Shown here piece after piece: positions 38,101-48,903 of a stretch of DNA of 64,000 bases. Within the stretch, counting starts at the first letter, position 1, and each line of letters starts with the position of its first letter. The notes beneath the pieces were generated by a model. That model did not search any database. It had not been told where the DNA came from and saw nothing but the letters and a program-made list of their open reading frames with translations. The stretch is taken from contig OZ316895.1 of assembly GCA_973895155.1 (NCBI GenBank), positions 23,932,001-23,996,000 on the forward strand. The letters are read 5' to 3'. A program made the translations under genes and the position numbers. Origin of the DNA: Marsupella aquatica (Eukaryota > Marchantiophyta).

Positions 38101-41100
38101 GACTGTTAGTTAGCATCATTCTCACTGCGAATGACCGGTCGTGAATGCCTACAATTTTCTGGAGCTTTTGTTTGTCTGCAGTCTTCGTGACCGCGGTACA
38201 GTCATCGAAAAAGTAGGTCCCGGATCGATCCGGAAAGGTGGGATTAGATCCGGCGTGGGCCATCTAGGGTGACGTTGGACGCCAATACCGGTATTAAGTA
38301 CCCCAACTTAATAAATGTGCACTTCGAGAGTCTCCCAACTTGTTTGTGACATTTGCGTAATCAGGTTTTCACCTTTTGAAGAGTTCCTTCCCTCTCAGGC
38401 GGGCACTTTCTGCGCAAGTGCAGAATCAGACAGGAGACCACTGAATAAGAACGAATCAGGGTGACCAGTGAATGAGAATATACAGGAGTCTAAACCGTGA
38501 GCTGAGATGCATGCTTAAAATTTAGTGGGAATCCAAGTTTGCAGTACTTGGTGAGCTTGTACGCCCCGTAGACTTCAGATTTGTTTTCGAGACGATGCCC
38601 AGACTTTTATAGCATTTCAGCATTTCTCTACAGCTCGATCTCTCCATGGTGCCTACTCTTGGAGATGTCTACTGTAGTACTCCCCTCGGCTGCCAATCTA
38701 ACGTTTCTGGGCTGACTCCGAATTTTACAATTGATAGACCCGGACAGAATTAACGCGTGTAGGAGCTCATGTCCCGTCCTTTGTCAAGTTCGGTTTGGCA
38801 TTTTCTTTATGTTATTATGATGGCAAATCGGACACATCTGCTTTGAATGGAGGAGTCGTTTTGTAAACATTGTAATTCCAAAAGAGAAATTCCTTTTTGA
38901 CCAGAAAAACCCATACTTAGGGGGCGTAAATATCGATGAAGGGAAAACAATGCCACAACGAAACAATTGGGGGGGGGGGGGGGAGGCAGAAGACTAAGCA
39001 CAACCTGCGAAACGTGAACCAACAATTTCACGTGCAAGGATATGGGGCTGGCAAAAATTGTCCTTAATAAAAATATGTATATTATCAAGAGCTTACGAAG
39101 TATTTTATAAAGTAACGTCCGCCGAGCTGCATTTTCTAACTTCATGGATTAATTTAATTTTGGAAGTCCAAGAAACGAAGCCCCACGCATTTTCCCAGGA
39201 GCCTAGAAAGTAGGGTCAACCCTAGCCTTCTGAACATACAGAATGCACTTAGCCACCATCGGCATGCGGGGATTGATATGAGTAGTTCTCTTCTTGGGCC
39301 CGTTCTTGGGTCGTTACGTAAACCTCTACCTCGTTTTCAATTTTTTTACATGCTTTTTGGTTCCTCTTGGTTATCCACATGGTGCGATATTTTGCCTTAG
39401 TTTAAGGTCAGCCGGGAGAAATCACTTTCTAATCACCCCTGAAAACCAAGTTAATAACGCTGCTCCAGGATGCAGAGTGGAGAAAACCAAAAGTTCAGCG
39501 TCCTTCCTTGGAAAGAAGATCCAGACCAGGGCCCATGCCATGCATTAGGATCTATCCCACCAGCTCGGATAGGGGATCGACCAACCGTTCATTCTCAGCT
39601 TTTTGTTTCTAGAGTAGGCTCTACCCATCGATGGCCAGTCTTACTTACGTAGTATGTGATTGCATCTACCAGTATCTACGCTACGGACAGCTGAGTGATG
39701 ATTGAGGTCTATCTACGGTACGCCCAGCTAAAGCAGCTGTGTAGAGGTAATAATAATAAGGCCCCACTTTTAGGAGTTTGTGAGGCGTGATATTCCCAAG
39801 ATTCAATGCGAACGTTGTCCTTTCTAGAAGACTCGATCGGTCGTCGAGCCGGGAGGGCATCGAGCTTCCAAATTGGAACTGTAGCACCCACAAACATAAT
39901 TCTCAGGTTTTGGTCTGGTGATCTGGTCTGGTCTGGTCTGGTCTGGTCCTGTCCCTCAATCAAGGCCATAGATCTGCCACACACTTTTCCCTAAAAGTTC
40001 CCGAAAAACATAGCCTCACACTTCCCTTCCGTGTTAGTAAAGCTTCCCCCGCCCTCGAGGGCCTCGAGCCCTGAGCCGCTTGCCTACTGTGCGTAGCTGT
40101 TGAATCTACTACTAACTGGACAGGTCAAAACTTCTTTCGGTCTGGACCCTCTCTCCCCCAAAAGAGGTTCTCTCTGGACTTTTGTAGGACAGGCGTAATG
40201 ACCTCACACAGCTGAGGTGTTGCCAATTTGAAGCCAGTGCATTCCAAGTCTTCTTTCCCTTCCTCAGATTTTTACAGCCCCTCTGTGCTTAGCCAGTCAT
40301 TCTTATGGAAGTGGTGATGTGAGGACCCAGCAATCATAAATGCATAAATAAGGGGTTTTTGTAACTGCACATCAAAATATGACATAGACATATACAGCAC
40401 ACCACATCTTTCCATACCATGATAACTGTGTTATTTTTTTAGATCAATGATTGCACACCATATTATATCACATTTTGATGTGTGATTAAGGGCAGGGATA
40501 AACAAGTGCCCGAGTTTGTAATAATCTCAAAAGGGGCTGTCACAATAAAGCCCGATGGCAGGATGGTGCTTGGAAGGCTGCTTTCCCTTGGGAAATTAGT
40601 CCTCATGCAAGGGTTTCAGGGTTTTGGAGCCTGACTCATCTTTTTCTTATGTTGGTAGCTGAAAATCTGCACAAGGCATTCACACCCCAAATAACTGCAC
40701 TGCAAAGTACAAACAAAAAATCAGGGAGGGCTCTAAGGTATCTGTTTATAATAGGTTGAGGACTAAACAGTCTAGGATATGTCCTGGTGAGAGTTGTGGT
40801 TAGGGGATTACAGTCTCATGTTCTTGTCCATCCAACAAATGGGTGTTTGAGTTTGAGGATATTCGGGTGGCCATAACAGGTGGCCCCAAGAGGTGTCAAG
40901 CGAAGGCAGCCCAGCCATCTTATAATACTAACACGTGACCTCCAGGAGTAGATTGAAGAAGAAGTGCACTTTCATCTGGAAAATAGGGGGTAGAAGAAAT
41001 CTACAGTAGGTAACCTGGATGGGACGCCTACAGTAGATATAGCATTCCTAGCAATCATTGAGAGCTTAAGGCCATCTCTAGCAGTGGCCTGTATTCCCCC

Positions 41101-43836
41101 ACGGTTACCATAAATCGTGGTATTGGATACACACAAATATCACTTTGCCCATGATTATACTGTCCCACCAGTGGAGATGCCCGCGCCTAAAATTAAAATA
41201 AAGGTCTGAAGAAAACAGATCGGAACTCTTGTTTCTTCAATGTCAAAAATCCTGTTCGATATTCTATTCAATCAGAAAAAGAAAATCATGGGCTCAAGAG
41301 AGACGCATGACCAAACTAGCAGTATTTAAATTCAGCATAAGGTTCACAATAAGCTCAACCACATACAGGTGTAGATGGCAAGCGGGGAAATATATTTCGC
41401 ACGTCAAAATTCTTGGAACTTTTCAGCGAAAGATAATGATAGCAGTAGGGAATCTGCATCAACAATAGCTGAGATTGATTATTGGAGCAGATCTCAGACA
41501 ATCACACATCTGTGCTGATTCTAGCTACAGGGGCAGCACGCTCTATCTACCGCCCAAGGAAGCTTGGGTCGGATTGAATCATTGAAAGTAAGAGACAATG
41601 AACGGTAGGTCGGAGGATCTAAACAATCGTCTAATATCGCCTAAATAGTCGGACTAGAGCAAATGATTATTGAGCGAGGGAAAATGAACGGCAGGAGGAT
41701 GCCTACAGTAGACGACTAACGTCAATGCTCGTGGAGTCATTATTTACTCCACACACGAGAGGGGTGCTAGCAGTGGACTTGCTTGCTTGGGAGAAAAGCT
41801 CAGGTTTGGTTCTGCATAATTATATGATCTCCCTGCTATGTTTTGTCATTAGTGAAAGAAAATTGACTGAATGACAAAATATAGAAGGGAATCTAGCAGA
41901 TAAAGTTCCGACCGATTATTGGAGATGATCTCATAATCACGCACGGTACTAGGAGGCTGTCCTAGTGGCATCCTTGGGGAGCTGCTTGCTGCATGCAACA
42001 GTACATCGAGATGAGGGAGTGTGGCCAGTGGACAGCATTGAGCAGCATTGTACATCCAATTCAGTACAAATGTTGCTGATGAAGCATATACCACGACAAG
42101 CTGCTGCCTCCAACGAACAATATTCGATATGATTGGGAGCTAGCAGCGGCGAGAATTTCACCAGACCAGAGTGATCGTTGGATGAGACTGTCAGAACAGT
42201 GGTTTGCAACAAGCCAGGGAAGAAGAATGAGAAGTGAACGGACGAATTCATTTTGCAATGTTGGGACCACAGGGGTAGCCAAACCTCGTTGGCACTGTAG
42301 CTCGCTAAAGTAATAATTCCAAGGAACATATCGATCAACAGATGACTGGCCTGATGAATGGCTGGTGGTACTGTAGAGTGAAATTGAAGCTCCTCCATCA
42401 ATCCATAACTCTTTTACCGTAGCAGAGCCCTCGTCCACGGAACTACCGGTAGTAAGAAGACAAGCGCTTTGTTGACAGTGGCGTTGGTAGTACTTGCTGT
42501 AAGGTACTAGCTTACTAATACGCAAGAATGCACTCCAGTCGTCAATCGGTCAATGGTTAGCTAGCCTGGAGCGCCTTCCAGTCTTCCGGTCGTCCCCTCG
42601 TGCGGATGGAAAGGACAGTAAATTCAATGCAATTAATCGGCATCACCAGCACCGCCTGTTATTATCTTATTGCGCTTTTACAGTTTTACCAGTGTCGGCT
42701 CCTGCCGGCATCGAGAGTGGAGAAAAGCCATCGTCATCACAGCCATCATAATTCTATCATCCTAGCTCCGTCATCCATTCTCTTGCAAGCCATCTCAAAA
42801 CACCTGTTTTTTTTATAGTTTGACCGTCATTGATCCCATTATTGCATACATCACGAAACATTTTTTCTCTCGTTGCATCTCTAGGGCACCGTCCCCTCGA
42901 GACCCCCCTCCCTCTTTCCAAAATCGAGGCTCTCCGTGGCCCCATTTCATCAGCCTTGGACAGCGCCCGTTCTGCAGTATTGTAGAAGCTGAGGAGCGGC
43001 GCAGCGAGAGGGAGAGATCGAACTTCGCAATACGCTATTGGTACAATTTTGGCGAAATTGATCCGACGAAAACCTCTGGGAAGGAGACAAATATAAAACA
43101 TAAACAAAACAATTCACCAACTTCAGAAGGAGGCATCTAGCTAGCATAGTCCAACCGAGTAGCATGCAAGTATCGAGCCCAGGCCTTCGTCCGTCTCATG
43201 AATGAGCGGTGCAGGAGGAATCCGCTCATTCATGCATGTATAGCAGCAGCTCCGAGGATAGGTGATAGGCAGGAATAACAAATAGGAATATAATGATCCT
43301 CAAATTCTTCTTCGAGTGGTAGCATATGATTGATCATGGCATGCAGCACCACTGTAGGTACTATACTAAAAACAAAGAGGAGACCTCGTGCAGCTTACTT
43401 CATTGTCAGACTCACGAGGACGCAGTTGTGGTAGTTGTAGTAGTACTTAGCTGAGTACGATAATTCATTGAACACTGCCGACCTACATATATTGCGGGTT
43501 TTGAGACTCCTAGCCAGGTCTGCAATCTCTATCACTCTCAAGAGTAAAATAATTAATTTGCTCCGCAGCTCTATATAGTGATCGAGTTTTACCTGGACCG
43601 AAATTAATATACTCCGGACCTCTCTATACTGATCGAGTTTCGTAGATCCTCAGGACCGATTCGATGAGATCCGAACCTGTCCTGTCCTAGCTCTGCATAT
43701 ACAATACTAAACCGCAAATTGTCTTCGTGGTGAGATGCAGATCAATAGATCCAAAATCAAACAATCAAAAATAGCTCTCCCCGTAGTTCTCTTGAAACCT
43801 CGGGTGGCTGTAGATGCTAGCTGCTTGCTTGAAATC
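35102..43836. other. intergenic, no gene recognised
   Basis: No supported gene in 8.7 kb. A ~52-bp tandem duplication lies just inside the left edge (35259-35356, GTCAGGATAAGTGT...CCCCACATCATATTGTC twice). A G-run of about 15 lies near 38970 and a (GGTCT)n run near 39917-39945. The repeat partner of 34021-34090 is at 40419-40497. Overlapping minus-strand open frames of 150-154 codons at 41949-42525 look like chance. The part next to 43837 is the probable 3' UTR and terminator region of the decarboxylase gene. Confidence 0.45.
40419..40497. repeat. dispersed repeat shared with 34021-34090
   Basis: See 34021-34090. This copy carries a small internal addition (ACACCATATTATATCA) before the shared CACATTTTGATGTGTGATTA. 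Confidence 0.45.
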
Positions 43837-46701
43837 TCAAGTGCCCGTATACGTAGAATAGAGAGCTAAAATTCGTCGTCGCTGCTGGTGCCACCGTTGC
43901 AGCCAAACACCACCCTTTAAGGTGATCAAGCTCGACGAGTCTTCGTTGCTATAGCAATCGCTGTCTTTGCTTTCATGAGTCTGATGAAAACCGGGCTGCT
44001 GTGGAACTGGAACGAAACGCCCGGTATCAGACTCTTCCGTATCGTCACTGTCGCACACAGTGCCAGCGGATTTGTGACCATTGTTATTATTATTGCTATA
44101 ATTATTTCTGTGAGTGTTGTTATTGTCTTCGCAAGAGTACACATACACACTGCCGATATCCTGTGAATCGAATCCATTGAAACTCGATCCCGACGATTTT
44201 GTGTAGGCTCCCATTCTCGGGAATACAAGCCAGTCCCCGCAGCACAATTGAGGGAGCCAGATATCGCGCAAGATGGTGTCCAACGCATCGCACGTTGGTC
44301 CGAACACAGTGGATTTATATGTCTCCGTGCATTGCTTGTCCCAGTTCTCGTCACCATCGTCGAATGTGGCCGCCGTCGTCGATGATGTCGTCACAGCACG
44401 CACGGAGAGAGTTGCGTGATCGTAGAGCAGGCAATTCATCGATCCATAGATTCCATCGTTCACCCAGTAGTCGGCCGTTTTAGCGCCACCCTTGGTACGC
44501 ATCCGGCTGCCAAAGACGTGGGTGGCAAGAGTGAATGCTTCCTCTGCGAAATAGCGACCCGGCTCGGCAATTACGTCGACTGGCATGCTTTTGGGGAAGT
44601 GCTTGTCCAGAGCTTCATTAATGGCAGCTGCAGCAGACGCGAATTTCACCCCCGTCCCGCCGGTGGAGACAAAGCCCCCACCGATATCCAGCAGCTTCAA
44701 TGGGGGGAGCCCCACCGCAGCCGCCATATCAAACACCCTCCTCGCAGATGCAATTCCCTCGGCAAAGGCAGCTGCGTGGGAAGCCCCGCTGCCTACATGA
44801 AACGCAACCCCAACGATCTTCAGTCCGTGCGCTTTAGCGGCTCCAAGAAGATGCTCACATTCCTCCAAATCAGCCCCGTACTTCAGACCCAGCGGACAGC
44901 GCGCCCCGACGTCATCAGCTCGAATGCGCAACACTAGCTCCGCGGTGGGGAGATACTTGCTCAGCTTCAGGAGCTCCATTTCAGAATCGAAGGTCATTCG
45001 TAGCACCCCATGCTCGGCTGCATCGACAATGTGAGACGGTAGCTTACACGGATTGGCAAATATGACTCGATCAGCAGACACCCCGAGCTGCCTGACGGCT
45101 GCAAGCTCAACTGTACTCGCCACATCAAAGCCGGCCCCTACCTTAGCCAGGAGAGAGAGAAGCGTTGTATCAGGATTGCATTTGACAGCATAGAACGGTT
45201 TTACACGGGGCATAGCTCGCTCCCAAGCTCGCCACAGTCGGAGTATCAAACCCAGATCCATCACGTAGAAAGGATTTTCTTTCTCCACCGCCGTAATTGT
45301 CGCTCTGATGAATTGGTCCATGTCTGGTGGCGTTGGTCCGATGGCCACTGGATTCACTGCCGAGAACACATCCAGAACATTTCTCCCGTGACGAGAGCAC
45401 ATCTCCCATGCATCCCGTGGAAGGTCATTCATGGATTGAACATAATTCTGCTCCCCTGTCGGCTCTGGATGATGACGATGATGAGTTTGGGGCAGGATAA
45501 CTAGACGAGGCTCGGCCCAAAGGTGACGATGATTCTCCCATAAAGCCAAAGGCGTGACCGGAGATGACAACTGAACCGCCCCGGTCGCAGCAGCTGCTTG
45601 GAAACTATGGAACACCAGCACACTTCCACACGACATCTCCCGCCGGGTCGTCCCTTCGCAAACATAACCCAGGGGAGTTACAAATGCACCCCACGATCCA
45701 GCCGGCTGCACAGAGTTCTTAGATTGGAATACATTGCTCACTTGCACACTAACGGTAAACTTTGCTGGCTCAAAGACACGAGCAACTCTATCAAGGAGCG
45801 TCTGCAAATTCATGTCCTTGGGCCCATACCCCATGAACTCGAAGCTCGCATAGCTGTACCCATCCTCCGGAGTCACATGAATGGTGGAATGCGCATTTCC
45901 TTCCAAGGCGTTCATCGAATAGCCGCAGGGATTGAACGAGAAGTCACATATTTTCGCACGCGGAATTATTTCGTCAATCCCTGAAGCCTTGGTCATGTCC
46001 CGCCCAGAGAGAGACCCATCCTCGTTGAAGAATTGATGAGCCTTCGTCTTGTCCAGCTCCGTCATGCACACCTCCACAGTGTACATTGGCTGTTGAACGA
46101 TCATATCAGAGGCGGTATTGAAGCCTTGGTCGTCGGAGGTTGCTGCTGCTGCCATGTAAATGTGCCAATTGGGGAAGCTCCCCATGACGTGAGCCTCGCC
46201 ACCAGAACCTAGATGCCCGAAATAATTTTGTAAGTATTGCACTTCGTCATTAAAGTCCCCGTGAGGATACAGCTGGACGGATGGAAACATGAATGAACCG
46301 CGAGTGTACTTGCATCCCTTTACTTTGAGGTGCAATTGCAACGAAGCTGCTAGCAAAGGGGCAATGGCCAAGAGGAGCTGTGTTGTGCCACAGGTTTTCA
46401 AGACTATCTTCAGCGGGTAGATGAAGAGGCTAGACTCTGAAAGCACGTAAGAATCACAATAGTCGTTGCTCAGCTCCGACACTATCGTGCACTGCGCAGC
46501 TGTTAAGATCATATTTAGCTGGCCCCGAGAGATTGCTCGAAAGCCTCTCCAGTTGAAAGCGCCGGAATCGTCACGGAGAAAATTGTTGGCATGATCGACA
46601 ACGAACTCCAGCTCTAACCTCTTCTCAAATCCTTCAAACCCGACACAGGGCTTGCAATTGGTGCCAGTCATGAGCTCGGTAGGTCCACAAACGACTCCCA
46701 T
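43837..46701 (-). CDS. bifunctional S-adenosylmethionine decarboxylase / ornithine decarboxylase fusion
   Basis: One uninterrupted 954-codon ORF encodes two complete polyamine enzymes. Residues about 20-345 are plant-type AdoMetDC, which makes decarboxylated AdoMet for spermidine and spermine synthesis: FEGFEKRLE (E23, E26), the self-cleavage site LSES-SLF (Glu89-Ser90, Ser90 becoming the pyruvoyl group), KTCGTT (C104), and CGYSMNAL...HSTIHVTPE. A linker with poor motifs spans about 350-425. Residues about 425-850 are a PLP-dependent fold-III ornithine decarboxylase, which makes putrescine: PFYAVKCNP (K507, PLP lysine), VAFHVGSG (H635), LDIGGGF, EPGRY (713-717), WVNDGIYGS (D749), GPTCDALD (C804) and GAYT...FNGF. 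A ~105-residue Asn/Ser/Asp-rich tail follows. The start is the first ATG after an in-frame TGA nine bases upstream. The main ORF is intronless. AdoMetDC self-cleavage would leave the ODC attached to the alpha chain. Lysine as ODC-domain substrate cannot be excluded. Confidence 0.97.
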   Translation of the reverse strand: MGVVCGPTELMTGTNCKPCVGFEGFEKRLELEFVVDHANNFLRDDSGAFNWRGFRAISRGQLNMILTAAQCTIVSELSNDYCDSYVLSESSLFIYPLKIVLKTCGTTQLLLAIAPLLAASLQLHLKVKGCKYTRGSFMFPSVQLYPHGDFNDEVQYLQNYFGHLGSGGEAHVMGSFPNWHIYMAAAATSDDQGFNTASDMIVQQPMYTVEVCMTELDKTKAHQFFNEDGSLSGRDMTKASGIDEIIPRAKICDFSFNPCGYSMNALEGNAHSTIHVTPEDGYSYASFEFMGYGPKDMNLQTLLDRVARVFEPAKFTVSVQVSNVFQSKNSVQPAGSWGAFVTPLGYVCEGTTRREMSCGSVLVFHSFQAAAATGAVQLSSPVTPLALWENHRHLWAEPRLVILPQTHHRHHPEPTGEQNYVQSMNDLPRDAWEMCSRHGRNVLDVFSAVNPVAIGPTPPDMDQFIRATITAVEKENPFYVMDLGLILRLWRAWERAMPRVKPFYAVKCNPDTTLLSLLAKVGAGFDVASTVELAAVRQLGVSADRVIFANPCKLPSHIVDAAEHGVLRMTFDSEMELLKLSKYLPTAELVLRIRADDVGARCPLGLKYGADLEECEHLLGAAKAHGLKIVGVAFHVGSGASHAAAFAEGIASARRVFDMAAAVGLPPLKLLDIGGGFVSTGGTGVKFASAAAAINEALDKHFPKSMPVDVIAEPGRYFAEEAFTLATHVFGSRMRTKGGAKTADYWVNDGIYGSMNCLLYDHATLSVRAVTTSSTTAATFDDGDENWDKQCTETYKSTVFGPTCDALDTILRDIWLPQLCCGDWLVFPRMGAYTKSSGSSFNGFDSQDIGSVYVYSCEDNNNTHRNNYSNNNNNGHKSAGTVCDSDDTEESDTGRFVPVPQQPGFHQTHESKDSDCYSNEDSSSLITLKGGVWLQRWHQQRRRILALYSTYTGT

Positions 46702-46933
46702 TATCAGTCACACGAACGATCGAGCGAAAAAATCTATGAAATTCGGATTTTAGCCAGAGATGGCATATACGTACTTCCACACTGGGCCAGCTGACTAGAC
46801 CGATCTACAAGCTAGCTAGCTAGTTATCCATCGCCGACCAGCCCTTCCGAAACCGAGAAATTTGCTGGCGCGACCTTGCACTCCGATTATATATGATTGC
46901 ATGTAATCGACCGATCAAGAAGCAGTTTGGGAG

Positions 46934-47456
46934 TCAGGATGGCTTTCTCATGCACTGCACGCATAGTTACGATTGAATTAATACAAATAAGTAATGAGTG
47001 AACGTTCAATCGAACGCATGTCCCAGAGAAGAAATCCTAGCAATTCTATTTCGAGAGGCTCGACATTATGCGTCCACAGAACCATGACGATGGAGACCAC
47101 AACCTATCAAACTGTTTCCAGTGTAGACTCACTGCATTGTGCAAGGTTTGTGCAAGGTTACATTAACAGCCAAACCTTTAAAAACCACTCACAGCTTCAC
47201 ACTTGCGAGGCTGCCACAAATAGAGAATGGAACGAATTCTCTTGGGAACAAAATTCGAGAAATACTTTAAGAAATTGACAGATGCAAGCTCACAAACTAG
47301 AACGGATGAGGAGAGGACCACACTTACGTTGGAGTATGCAGCAGTGCGGTACTTCTCAACACCTCCGTGCGGCCGCATATCCTCGACTACGTAGTCCAGA
47401 GACCTTTCGTAAAGCCAGGACGTACGGCTCAGACTAACGCCTTCTTTGCGCTCCAT
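46934..47456 (-). CDS. AdoMetDC conserved small uORF (spliced, 49 aa)
   Basis: This leader peptide matches the upstream ORF known from plant AdoMetDC mRNAs, which represses the main ORF when polyamines are high. Exon 1 is 47456-47328 (43 codons, containing EDMRPHGGVEKYRTAAYSN). A 373-nt intron, 47327-46955, has a GTAAGT donor and a GTGCAG acceptor. Exon 2 is 46954-46934 and adds CMRKPS and TGA. The join falls after a complete codon and restores the family ending (SNCVRKPS in angiosperms, from memory of the family). The stop lies 232 nt before the decarboxylase ATG, so the uORF does not overlap the main ORF. Without splicing the frame runs on into unrelated residues, which supports the intron. 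Confidence 0.93.
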
Positions 47457-47463
47457 TTAGCAT
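47434..47463 (-). CDS. overlapping upstream uORF (9 codons)
   Basis: An ATG lies 7 nt before the small-uORF ATG (ATGCTAAATGG, both ATGs visible), in a different frame. It reads nine codons (MLNGAQRRR) and stops at TAG inside the small uORF. In angiosperm AdoMetDC leaders a 2-3 codon tiny uORF overlaps the small uORF start by one base. This appears to be the equivalent, but it is longer and overlaps more. Whether it is translated is inferred only from position. Confidence 0.6.
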   Translation of the reverse strand: MLNGAQRRR

Positions 47464-48900
47464 CCACGCTTTCTAAAACACACGCAGTTTTCTCTTACTT
47501 CTTGAGTTCAATTGAATCTCGCTCAATGGAATCCTCACTGCCCTACTTTTAGAGAGTACTAGAAATTACTGAGCTTCAAAAAACCATTGATACCTTATCG
47601 TCTCCGTCAAGTTGCAAGAGTGGACAAAGATCGACGCTACAGACAGACGGCTCTTCATCGCTAAACCATAAAACCAGCCGGGATATGAACTACAAGTCTG
47701 ACCAACGAATCCATTTAGCAAAGGAAATTCATGATCCAAACTCTAGAATCTCAACGAAACAATTAATGATACAAGATGATTGCGGATGTTCCACTCGAAT
47801 GGAGAGCTTCATAGATCAGGAAGCGACTGCAAGCGGACTGTCACTCATGCAGAAGTGCCATTTGCCGGGCACATATATCTTTGTACATCGTGGCAAAACC
47901 CGGGCACTACCATCTGATCTGAGGGCATTTGCGCAGGGTGACGTGAAAGCGCACAAGAGGGCGGGACCAGCGATCGTTCTCACCTTAATTAGCGAGACTG
48001 CAGCCTAGTCTGGGTCATACAAGAGGAGCTCGAAACCCCCAGTAAGATGACGTTAAGTTCTCACTCGCACATGAATTTTATGAATTGCGCACATACACTC
48101 ACAGCTGAGAGACTTGTAGGCAGGCAGGCCCATGACAAGTCTCCTTAACTTCCTCGCCAATTTGAAAGAACCACGAATGACCACCTCATTAAGAATCTGG
48201 GTTCCGGGCAGAAGTTTGCTGGGGGCAAACTCGTGATCATCGAAATTTTGGGAGGCTGTTTGACTGGCTGCTCGACCCAACGAAGAGGGCAATGTCACCA
48301 GGTCACACAATTACAATGATAGGCTCGAGTTTGTCAGCGATCCAGGACACCGCCATCGATGTCAAGTCACATTAGAAAAGACGTTTTCAAGCCTGGCTTC
48401 GGGATCAAGAGAATGGTCTCGATCAAGTGAATAGAAATTCGAGAAGCTCTCTCAGTCAGACTATTCGGAAGCTTGGATAGTATCGCTCGAGACCATCGTC
48501 AGCACGTGTACACACACACAAACAGAATGATATAAAACAATACACTGAAGGCATGAGCAACAAAGCAGAGGCTGGCTATAAAAGCTTTTTCAGATGCCCA
48601 GCTCAGCTCAACCACGGACACGATGCTGCTCGTCTCTGTACCGTAGCCAGAGCTCTCCGATGGCCATGGTTTGTGCCCTCCATTCAATTCTTTCAGAGCA
48701 GAACCGAGCTACCATGGCAGGAGCTAGCTCGACTGCGCTGAGGAGGGAGAAGTGGAGAACGGAAGGACGAACTCGGAAAGAAAGAAAGAAAAACGGTAGA
48801 GCGTCCATAGGTATACAAATTTCCGAACGAAGGGGCCCAAGGCCGGGCGGGACTAGACTGGGGGCAGCGTGCTCTCGTTTCAAGGCCTGGCTGGGTGAAA
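47464..48900. other. upstream region of the decarboxylase gene, no separate gene supported
   Basis: This should hold the 5' UTR start and promoter of the minus-strand decarboxylase transcript. I see no convincing minus-strand TATA box. A plus-strand TATA-like site lies at 48574. An 85-codon minus-strand open frame at 48053-48310 ends in a donor-like GTGAGT but has a stop immediately upstream and no recognisable motif. Confidence 0.4.
48574..48583 (+). promoter_or_regulatory. TATA-like motif
   Basis: GGCTATAAAAGC is a good TATA-box match on the plus strand, but no gene is recognisable downstream; the sequence soon enters the minisatellite at 48904. It may be a chance match. Confidence 0.22.
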
Positions 48901-48903
48901 CCG

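Noticed and set aside
41949-42525. Two overlapping minus-strand open frames of 150-154 codons
   Set aside because: They overlap in different frames, with Cys/Ser/His-rich low-information composition and no domain; most likely chance.
47685-48008. 107-codon plus-strand open frame upstream of the decarboxylase leader
   Set aside because: No motif, no splice partner, and it lies where the decarboxylase 5' UTR or promoter is expected.
48053-48310. 85-codon minus-strand frame ending in a GTGAGT donor, apparently preceded by an ATGGCG start
   Set aside because: The ATG at 48354-48356 is in another frame and stops after 17 codons; the longer frame has a TAA directly before it and no motif.
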